Shown in pieces: positions 57,946 through 64,000 of a stretch of 64,000 bases of DNA; position 1 is the first letter of the stretch, and each line of letters begins with the position of its first letter. The stretch lies in contig NZ_JACHJB010000001.1 in the NCBI RefSeq assembly GCF_014207745.1, forward strand, positions 2,294,001 through 2,358,000, read 5' to 3'. The notes under the pieces were generated by a model. The model did no database searches. It saw only the letters and a program-made list of their open reading frames with translations, and was not told the DNA's origin. This stretch comes from Nonomuraea muscovyensis. Lineage in GTDB: Bacteria; Actinomycetota; Actinomycetes; Streptosporangiales; Streptosporangiaceae. The position numbers and the translations under genes were made by a program.

Positions 57946-59427
57946 TCAGTGCGTCGGCTTGACCAGCGGGAAGAGGATGGTCTCGCGGATGTTCTTGCCC
58001 GTGAAGGCCATGATCATCCGGTCGATGCCGGCGCCCATGCCGCCCGTCGGGGGCATGGCGTATTCGAGGGCCTGCAGGAAGTCCTCGTCGAGCTGCATGG
58101 CCTCGGCGTCGCCGCCGGCGGCCAGCAGCGACTGCTCGACCAGGCGGCGGCGCTGCTCGATCGGGTCGTTGAGCTCGGAGTAGGCGGTGCCCAGCTCGGT
58201 GCCGAACCCGATCAGGTCCCACTTCTCGGTGAGCAGCGGGTCGTGGCGGTGGGTGCGGGCGAGCGGCGAGGTCTCCAGCGGGTAGTCCATCACGAACGTG
58301 GGCTGGACGAGCGTGTGCTCGACGAGCTCCTCGAACAGCTCCTGGACGACCTTGCCCTGGCCCCACTTCGGGTCCCAGTGGACGTCGTGCTTGTCGGCCA
58401 GCGCGCGCACCCGCTCCAGCGCGGTGGCGGTGGTGATCTCCTCGCCGACCGCGTCGGAGACCAGGGTGTAGAGGGGCACCCGCGGCCACCGCTCCAGGCC
58501 GAGGTCCACCTCGGTGTCGCCGTGCCTGACCACGGTGGTGCCGAGCGCCGCGACGACGGCCTTCTGGTACATCCGCTGGGTCAGGTCGGCCATGTCGTGG
58601 TAGTCGAGGTAGGTGCCGTAGGCCTCGATCATGGTGAACTCGGGGTTGTGCGTGGAGTCGGCGCCCTCGTTGCGGAAGTTGCGGTTGATCTCGAAGACCT
58701 TCTCGATGCCGCCGACGACCAGCCTCTTGAGGTAGAGCTCGATCGCGATGCGAAGGTAGAGCTCCATGTCGTAGGCGTTGATGTGGGTCCTGAACGGCCG
58801 GGCCGAAGCGCCGCCGTGGATCGGCTGCAGCATCGGCGTCTCGACCTCGAGGTAGCCCTCCTCGTGCCAGAAGTCGCGCACGGCGCGCACGGTGGCGCTG
58901 CGTAGCCGGGCCATCTGCCGGGCCTCGTCGTTGACGATGAGGTCGACGTAGCGCTGGCGGACCCGGGCCTCGGGGTCGGTGAGGCCGATGTGCTTCTCCG
59001 GCAGGGGGCGCAGGCACTTGGCGGTGATCTCCCAGCGGTCGGCCAGGATCGACAGCTCCCCGCGGCGGGAGGTGATCACCTCGCCCGTCACGCCCACGTG
59101 GTCACCGAGGTCGACGTCGCGCTTCCAGGCGGCCAGCGACTCCTCGCCCACCTTGTCGAGGGAGATCATCACCTGTAGGTCGGCGCTGCCGTCGCGCAAC
59201 GTGGCGAAGCAGAGCTTGCCGCCCACCCGGTTGAGCATCACGCGGCCCGTGACCGCGACCGTTTCGCCGGTGGCGGTGTCGGGCTCCAGGCCCTGGTGAC
59301 GCTCCCGGACCTCGGCGTTGGTCGCGGTGCGCGGGAAATTGACCGGGTAAGGATCGACGCCGTCGCTGCGAAGGCGGTCGAGCTTCTCCCTCCGGATTCG
59401 CATCTGCTCGGGAAGTTCGTCGCTCAC
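57946..59427 (-). CDS. lysS: Lysyl-tRNA synthetase, class II
   Basis: A 493-residue class II enzyme that charges tRNA-Lys. The OB-fold anticodon domain (residues 55-150: VAVTGRVMLNRVGGKLCFATLRDGSADLQVM) precedes the catalytic core with motif 1 (FWHEEGYLEVETPMLQPIHGGASARPF), motif 2 (FEINRNFRNEGADSTHNPEFTMIEAY) and motif 3 (GMGAGIDRMIMAF). It starts with GTG at 59427. Confidence 0.97.
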   Translation of the reverse strand: MSDELPEQMRIRREKLDRLRSDGVDPYPVNFPRTATNAEVRERHQGLEPDTATGETVAVTGRVMLNRVGGKLCFATLRDGSADLQVMISLDKVGEESLAAWKRDVDLGDHVGVTGEVITSRRGELSILADRWEITAKCLRPLPEKHIGLTDPEARVRQRYVDLIVNDEARQMARLRSATVRAVRDFWHEEGYLEVETPMLQPIHGGASARPFRTHINAYDMELYLRIAIELYLKRLVVGGIEKVFEINRNFRNEGADSTHNPEFTMIEAYGTYLDYHDMADLTQRMYQKAVVAALGTTVVRHGDTEVDLGLERWPRVPLYTLVSDAVGEEITTATALERVRALADKHDVHWDPKWGQGKVVQELFEELVEHTLVQPTFVMDYPLETSPLARTHRHDPLLTEKWDLIGFGTELGTAYSELNDPIEQRRRLVEQSLLAAGGDAEAMQLDEDFLQALEYAMPPTGGMGAGIDRMIMAFTGKNIRETILFPLVKPTH

Positions 59428-59597
59428 ACCATCAAAGCGTAGGGGATATGGCGAACTGCAAGGGCTCGTCGGCCCCTCGCAGGGGCGCTGAAGGGGCGCT
59501 GAAGGGGCACTGCAAGGCCTCTCGCCTACTCATGACTCAGGGACTCCTGGGGGGGACCGGCAGGGCGCCGGCCCGGGTGAGAGTCCGAGGAGAGATC

Positions 59598-60104
59598 ATG
59601 ATGAAGAGGATCGCGACCGGTGCCCTCGCCGTCGCAGCCACCACCGCGATGGCCCTGTCACTGCCTTCGGCCGCCGGCGCCACCACCACGACCGCCACCA
59701 CGACCACCGCGACGTCCTCCGGCTACGACTTCGCCGACTCCTGGGGCCCCGTCCACGCCAGGCACGGCCTGGCCAAGGCGCAGGGGTGGATCGGCGTCGA
59801 GTGGGACGACGAGCAGGAGTCCAACACGGTCCACGTCAAGGGCCGGCTGTACGACCTGGACAACCGGACCTACGCCAAGGGCGGCAAGTGCGCGTACGTG
59901 AAGTTCCAGGCCAGCGACTTCGACCACCACTGGTCGACCGTCTACACCAGGAAGTACTGCGGCTTCCCCGGCTACCGGAAGTTCCACTTCGAGACCGACG
60001 AGGTCTTCAGCCTCCGGGCCAAGGTGTGCCAGGTGAGCCCGCACGGCTCGTACACCACCAAGTGCGGCCAGTGGAGCCACCTCTACACCGCCGAGACCGA
60101 GTAG
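59598..60104 (+). CDS. Small secreted protein of unknown function
   Basis: A 168-residue exported protein. The signal peptide (MKRIATGALAVAATTAMALSLPSAAGA) is followed by a Thr-rich stretch and a domain of about 115 residues with four cysteines (KCAYVKF, KYCGFPG, KVCQVSP, KCGQWSH) that probably pair. Many aromatic and charged residues (DFDHHWSTVY, FHFETDEVFSL) suggest a compact beta fold. I do not recognise the family. GAGGAG precedes the ATG. Confidence 0.78.
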   Translation: MMKRIATGALAVAATTAMALSLPSAAGATTTTATTTTATSSGYDFADSWGPVHARHGLAKAQGWIGVEWDDEQESNTVHVKGRLYDLDNRTYAKGGKCAYVKFQASDFDHHWSTVYTRKYCGFPGYRKFHFETDEVFSLRAKVCQVSPHGSYTTKCGQWSHLYTAETE

Positions 60105-60126
60105 CCGGCGACGCTTCCCGAACCGG

Positions 60127-60160
60127 CAGGCGGCCCCCTTCCCGAGCGGGGGGCCGCCTG
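60127..60160. terminator. Terminator between secreted-protein gene and coaX
   Basis: Perfect 12-base arms CAGGCGGCCCCC (60127-60138) and GGGGGCCGCCTG (60149-60160) with a 10-base loop, 22 bases after the secreted-protein stop. Confidence 0.8.
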
Positions 60161-60222
60161 TCACGTTCCCGGCGGGACGACGTCCGGCCCGGGCGACGTT
60201 CACGGCCAGGTGACGTTCACGG

Positions 60223-61005
60223 CTAGGTGACGTTGCGCTGGTAGATGAGCCGCAGGCCGATGAGCGTCAGCCACGGCTCGTGGACGTCGATCGAGCGGGA
60301 CTCGCCCATCACCAGGCCCGCGTGTCCGCCGGTCGCCACCACGGTCACCTCGTCCGGGTCGTCGGCCAGTTCGGCCGCCATCCGCTCGACGATGCCGTCG
60401 ACCTGGCCGGCGAAGCCGTAGATGATGCCGGCCTGCAGCGCCTCGACGGTGTTCTTGGCGATGACCGAGCGGGGCCTGATCAGCTCGACCTTGTGGAGCT
60501 GGGCGCCCGCCGCAGCCAGGGCGTCCACGGAGATCTCAATGCCGGGGGCGGTGACGGCGCCGACGTACTCGCCCTTGGCCGACACCGCGTCGAAGGAGGT
60601 GGCGGTGCCGAAGTCGACGATGATGCAGGGCCCGCCGTACTGGTCGATGGCGGCCAGCGCGTTGACGATGCGGTCGCTGCCGACCTCCTTGGGGTTGTCC
60701 ATGCGGACCGGCACGCCGGTGCGCACGCCGGGCTCCACGATGACCGCGGTGACGTCGCCGTAGTAGCGGCGGCACATCTCGCGCATCTCGTTGAGCACGC
60801 TCGGCACGGTGGAGCAGATCGCGATGCCGCTGATGTCGGCTCCCTTGAGCAGGGGGGACTGTTCGAGCAGGCCCTGGAGCACGACTGCGATCTCGTCGGC
60901 GGTGCGGCGCGGGTCGGTGGCGAGCCGCCAGTGCTCGATGACCTCATCGCCCTCGAACAGGCCGAGCACCGTGTGCGTGTTGCCGACGTCGATCGTGAGC
61001 AGCAT
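60223..61005 (-). CDS. coaX: Type III pantothenate kinase
   Basis: A 260-residue CoaX enzyme that phosphorylates pantothenate, the first step of coenzyme A synthesis. Seen: MLLTIDVGNTHTVLGLF, DFGTATSFDAVSAKGEYVGAVTAPGIEISVDAL and VVATGGHAGLV, the ASKHA nucleotide-binding motifs. It follows the nadB-nadC gene by four bases, in the conserved panC-nad-coaX-lysS order, so pantothenate and NAD supply genes are co-located. Confidence 0.96.
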   Translation of the reverse strand: MLLTIDVGNTHTVLGLFEGDEVIEHWRLATDPRRTADEIAVVLQGLLEQSPLLKGADISGIAICSTVPSVLNEMREMCRRYYGDVTAVIVEPGVRTGVPVRMDNPKEVGSDRIVNALAAIDQYGGPCIIVDFGTATSFDAVSAKGEYVGAVTAPGIEISVDALAAAGAQLHKVELIRPRSVIAKNTVEALQAGIIYGFAGQVDGIVERMAAELADDPDEVTVVATGGHAGLVMGESRSIDVHEPWLTLIGLRLIYQRNVT

Positions 61006-61009
61006 CCGA

Positions 61010-63538
61010 TTACCCCCGTAGGTCCAGTGCGATGTCAAGGGCCGGCGCCGAGTGGGTGAGCGCTCCCACCGCAAGGTAGTCAACGCCAGTTTCGGCCACA
61101 TCACGGGCCGATTCCAAGGTCAACCCCCCACTGGCTTCCAGTCGCGCCCGATTTTTCACGATTTGAACGGCATGGGCGAGATCCTCGGGAGTGAAATTGT
61201 CGAGCAGGATCTCCTCGGCGCCCTCGGCGAGCACCGGCTCGATCTGGTCGATCCGGTCCACCTCCACCTCGATCGGCAGGTCCGGGTAGCGGTCGCGGAC
61301 CGCGCGGAACGCCTCGGCGACGCCGCCCGCGGCCACCACGTGGTTGTCCTTTATCAGCGCGGCGTCCGACAGCGACATCCGGTGGTTGACGCCGCCGCCG
61401 CAGCGCACCGCGTACTTCTCCAGCGACCGCAGCCCCGGCAGGGTCTTGCGGCTGTCCCGGACGCGCGCCTTCGTGCCGCTGACCGCCTCCACCCACCTGG
61501 CGGTGAGCGTGGCGACGCCCGAAAGGTGCGTCAGCAGGTTGAGCGCCGTGCGCTCCGCCGTGAGGAGCCCGCGGACGGGACCCTCGACGGTCATCAACAC
61601 CTCACCCGCCCGGACGCGCTCCCCGTCCTTGGCCCCGCGCTCGACGCGGTCCGCGCCCAGCCGGACGAAGACGGCCTCGGCGGCGGCGAGCCCGGCCACG
61701 ACGCCGTCGGCGCGGGCGACCACGTCGGCGACCGCGCGCTGTCCGGCCGGGATCGTCGCCAGGCTCGTCACGTCGCCGGCCTCCTGGAGGTCCTCGGCGA
61801 GCGCCCGGTCGACGAGCGCGTTCACCTCGGCCGGATCGAGCCCGGCGCCGGCGAGCTCCTGTTCCAGGCGCGCCGGAATGGCGTCGCCGTGCGGCGTGTA
61901 GGTCATCTGCAGGCCCTCCTCGGTCAGGGTCACGTCCAGGTGGCCCAGCCATTCGTCGTCGTCACGCTCGGGGTGGTCCTCGCGCCAGTGCGACCCGCGG
62001 GTCTCCAGCCGGGCCACCGCGGCGGCCGTGAGCACGGTCGCGACGGTGAGCAGGTTCGTCGCCTCCCAGGACTCGGTGCAGGGCGCCACCTGGACGGGCG
62101 TCCAGCGGGCGTCGCGCAGCGCGCGGGCCGTGCCGGCGAGGGAGTCCCGGGCCCGCAGGACGCCGGCCCCCCTGCTCATGTGCGCCTGGATCCTGGTCCT
62201 GGCGCGCGGGTCGACCAGTCCGTCCGGCGTCCGGCTCGCGACGGGCTCGCCCGGCTCCGGCCGGCCTCCGGCGCGGTTGTCGCGGGCGATGTCCGCGGCT
62301 ATGCGCTCGGCGAACACCAGCCCTTCCAGCAGCGAGTTGGACGCCAGCCGGTTGGCGCCGTGCACGCCGGTGCAGGCCACCTCGCCGCACGCGTACAGAC
62401 CCTCGATGGACGTGCGGCCCATCAGGTCGGTACGGACGCCGCCGCTGGCGTAGTGGGCGGCCGGGGCGACGGGGATGGGCTCGCGGACCGGGTCGACGCC
62501 GTGCTCGCGGCAGACCGCGTGGATGGTGGGGAACCTGGCCCGCCACCTCTCCTCGCCGAAGTGGCGGCCGTCGAGCAGCATGTGGTCGCGCCCGCTCTCG
62601 CGCATCCTGCGCATGATGGCCTTGGCCACCACGTCACGCGGGGCCAGGTCGGCCAGCTCGTGCACGTCACGCATGAACGCCTCACCCGCGTGGTCGACGA
62701 GGATCGCCCCCTCGCCCCTGACCGCCTCGGAGATCAGCGGCTGCTGGCCGGTCGAGTCCTCGCCCAGCCAGAGCACCGTGGGGTGGAACTGGACGAACTC
62801 CAGGTCGCGGACCACCGCTCCGGCCCGCAGCGCCAGCGCCACCCCGTCGCCGGTGGAGACGACGGGGTTGGTCGTGGCGGCGTAGACCTGGCCCATGCCG
62901 CCCGTGGCCAGCACCACGGCCCCGGCGTGCACGGCGCCCACCCCGTCGCGCGCGCCCTCGCCCATGACGTGCAGCGTCACGCCGCGCGCCCGGCCGCGGG
63001 CGTCCTTGAGCAGGTCGAGCACCAGCGCGTGCTCGACGACCTCGATCGCGCTCGCCCGCACCGCCTCGACCAGGGCGCGCTGCACCTCGGCACCCGTGGC
63101 GTCGCCACCCGCGTGCACGATGCGGTCGCGCCGGTGGCCGCCCTCGCGGGTGAGCTGGAGCCGCCCGCCGTCCGTCCGGTCGAAGCGCGCGCCGCGCGCC
63201 ATCAGCCGTCGCAGCGCGCCGGGCCCCTCGGTGACCAGCGTCCGCACGGCCCGCACGTCGCACAGCCCGACCCCGGCGAGCAGGGTGTCGTTCAGGTGCT
63301 CCTCGGGTGTGTCCTCCGGGTCGAGCACGGCCGCGATGCCGCCCTGCGCCCACCGGGTGGAGCCGGAGGAGAGCACGTCCTTGGTGACGACCAGGACCTT
63401 GGCGGCGGGGTCGAGCTCGGCGTACCGCAGCGCCACGGTGAGCCCGGCGATGCCGGAGCCCACGACGACCACGTCGGCCTCGACGACCCAGCCCGGGGCG
63501 GGAGCGGTCAACCGCAGCGGGATCGCGGGTGCACTCAT
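61010..63538 (-). CDS. nadB-nadC: Fused L-aspartate oxidase / nicotinate-nucleotide pyrophosphorylase (NadB-NadC)
   Basis: An 842-residue single reading frame. Residues 1-560 are L-aspartate oxidase, the FAD enzyme making iminoaspartate: VVVGSGIAGLTVAL, SSGSTRWAQGGIAAVL, VQFHPTVLW, RGEGAILVD and GLYACGEVACTGVHGANRLASNSLLEGL. Residues 563-842 are carboxylating nicotinate-nucleotide diphosphorylase, which turns quinolinate and PRPP into nicotinate mononucleotide: EDLQEAGDVTSLATIP, RDSRKTLPGLRSLEKYAVRCGGGVNHRMSLSDAALIKDNHV. No linker or stop separates the domains. Neighbouring bacteria usually have two adjacent genes. NadA is not in the window. ATG at 63538 follows GAGGAG. Confidence 0.93.
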   Translation of the reverse strand: MSAPAIPLRLTAPAPGWVVEADVVVVGSGIAGLTVALRYAELDPAAKVLVVTKDVLSSGSTRWAQGGIAAVLDPEDTPEEHLNDTLLAGVGLCDVRAVRTLVTEGPGALRRLMARGARFDRTDGGRLQLTREGGHRRDRIVHAGGDATGAEVQRALVEAVRASAIEVVEHALVLDLLKDARGRARGVTLHVMGEGARDGVGAVHAGAVVLATGGMGQVYAATTNPVVSTGDGVALALRAGAVVRDLEFVQFHPTVLWLGEDSTGQQPLISEAVRGEGAILVDHAGEAFMRDVHELADLAPRDVVAKAIMRRMRESGRDHMLLDGRHFGEERWRARFPTIHAVCREHGVDPVREPIPVAPAAHYASGGVRTDLMGRTSIEGLYACGEVACTGVHGANRLASNSLLEGLVFAERIAADIARDNRAGGRPEPGEPVASRTPDGLVDPRARTRIQAHMSRGAGVLRARDSLAGTARALRDARWTPVQVAPCTESWEATNLLTVATVLTAAAVARLETRGSHWREDHPERDDDEWLGHLDVTLTEEGLQMTYTPHGDAIPARLEQELAGAGLDPAEVNALVDRALAEDLQEAGDVTSLATIPAGQRAVADVVARADGVVAGLAAAEAVFVRLGADRVERGAKDGERVRAGEVLMTVEGPVRGLLTAERTALNLLTHLSGVATLTARWVEAVSGTKARVRDSRKTLPGLRSLEKYAVRCGGGVNHRMSLSDAALIKDNHVVAAGGVAEAFRAVRDRYPDLPIEVEVDRIDQIEPVLAEGAEEILLDNFTPEDLAHAVQIVKNRARLEASGGLTLESARDVAETGVDYLAVGALTHSAPALDIALDLRG

Positions 63539-63562
63539 GGGGGTCTCCTCGTCGGAGCGATT

Positions 63563-63577
63563 TCGTCACAATGACGA
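63563..63577. promoter_or_regulatory. Palindrome in the nadB-nadC leader, candidate operator
   Basis: TCGTCA-caa-TGACGA, a perfect 6-base inverted repeat with a 3-base centre, 25 bases upstream of the start and between this gene and panC. The binding protein is unknown; NAD synthesis genes are often under an NrtR- or NadQ-type repressor. Confidence 0.45.
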
Positions 63578-63615
63578 TAACGCCCGGCGCGGGATGCCCC
63601 ATCCCGGGGGCGGGG

Positions 63616-64000
63616 CTACAGCGTCACGGTGACGTTGTCGATGAGCCGGGTGGTGCCGACCTTGGCGGCCACCGCGAGCACGGCCTCCCCGGCGTAGGAG
63701 TCGGGGACCTCGGTGAACGTGGCCGGATCCACGAGCACCAGGTAGTCGACCGCCAGCCCGGGAGGCGCCTCGTCCAGCACCGCCCGCGCCGCCGCCCGGA
63801 CCTCGGCGGGGGTGGACCGCTCGGCGCCGGCGCGCAGGGCGCCGGACAGGGACAGCGCCACCCGGCGGTCGTCGGCGGACAGGTAGCGGTTGCGGCTCGA
63901 CAGGGCCAGCCCGTCGGGCTCGCGTACCGTGGGCACGCCGAGGATCTCGATCGGCAGGTCGAGGTCGGCGACCATGCGGCGGATCAGGGCGAGCTGCTGG
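63616..64000 (-). CDS. panC: Pantothenate synthetase, C-terminal part (5' truncated by window)
   Basis: The last 127 residues of pantothenate-beta-alanine ligase. Seen: [44 protein letters not shown] with the conserved SSRN-x-YL motif, and [15 protein letters not shown]. The frame runs through the window end. It starts the conserved panC-nad-coaX-lysS-lsr2-clpC block. The stop lies 77 bases from the nadB-nadC start. Confidence 0.95.
   Translation of the reverse strand, partial: QQLALIRRMVADLDLPIEILGVPTVREPDGLALSSRNRYLSADDRRVALSLSGALRAGAERSTPAEVRAAARAVLDEAPPGLAVDYLVLVDPATFTEVPDSYAGEAVLAVAAKVGTTRLIDNVTVTL

Noticed and set aside
56879..59017. 712-codon minus-strand frame over the NlpC/P60 gene and part of lysS
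   Set aside because: Out of frame with lysS and antisense to the hydrolase; both real genes have full motif support.
61052..63574. 840-codon plus-strand frame opposite nadB-nadC
   Set aside because: Antisense shadow; rich in His/Gly/Arg/Val without domain motifs, while the minus strand encodes a clear two-domain enzyme.

Overview
High-GC actinobacterial chromosome, all protein-coding, with no rRNA, tRNA, CRISPR, prophage or insertion sequence seen. The gene set (geosmin synthase, SARP regulator, SapA-type spore-associated domains, Lsr2, ClpC, ANTAR/PP2C signalling protein, c-di-AMP riboswitch) points to a sporulating filamentous actinomycete. I infer Streptosporangiales (a Nonomuraea-like genome), but no marker gene in the window proves it.

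Layout. 1-4.8 kb: the end of a geosmin synthase overlapping a convergent STAS gene, then a surface island in which two paralogous small secreted proteins flank an NlpC/P60 hydrolase. 5-7.6 kb: a MarR/DJ-1 operon divergent from a NERD-pseudokinase. 7.6-12.9 kb: a SARP regulator divergent from two translationally coupled peptidoglycan hydrolases, each ending in a SapA-like domain. 13-18.6 kb: DUF2293, MmcQ, a serine hydrolase, kynureninase, a hydratase and a dienelactone hydrolase. 18.7-27.3 kb: VanZ, GntR, DivIVA-like, gamma-carbonic-anhydrase-like, CsoR and glycosyltransferase genes, plus several unknowns. 27.4-32.6 kb: a membrane Fe-S oxidoreductase and a tightly packed isomerase/methyltransferase/TetR operon. 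32.6-37.6 kb: MerR-thioredoxin, radA, disA, a membrane-anchored protein and mutY.

37.8-44.5 kb holds a 1,428-residue soluble hybrid histidine kinase with an exact 276-bp HAMP repeat array, followed by an ANTAR-GAF-PAS-PP2C protein. 44.5-49 kb: cupin/MarR, an orphan EboE-like barrel, TetR with a divergent 42-residue basic peptide, and a sigma factor with a membrane partner. 49-64 kb is the conserved order clpC, lsr2, lysS, coaX, nad genes, panC, interrupted by two RDD membrane proteins (one with a very long Tyr/Gln/Gly-rich tail), an argA-like gene and an NlpC/P60 endopeptidase under a ydaO-type c-di-AMP riboswitch. nadB and nadC form one continuous reading frame.

Themes: several regulators sit beside visible palindromes and their probable targets (MarR twice, GntR, CsoR, MerR, TetR). 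Cell-wall remodelling recurs (four peptidoglycan hydrolases), and the window holds both the c-di-AMP synthase (disA) and a probable c-di-AMP-controlled wall hydrolase. All identifications are from reading motifs and family features; nothing was searched against a database.
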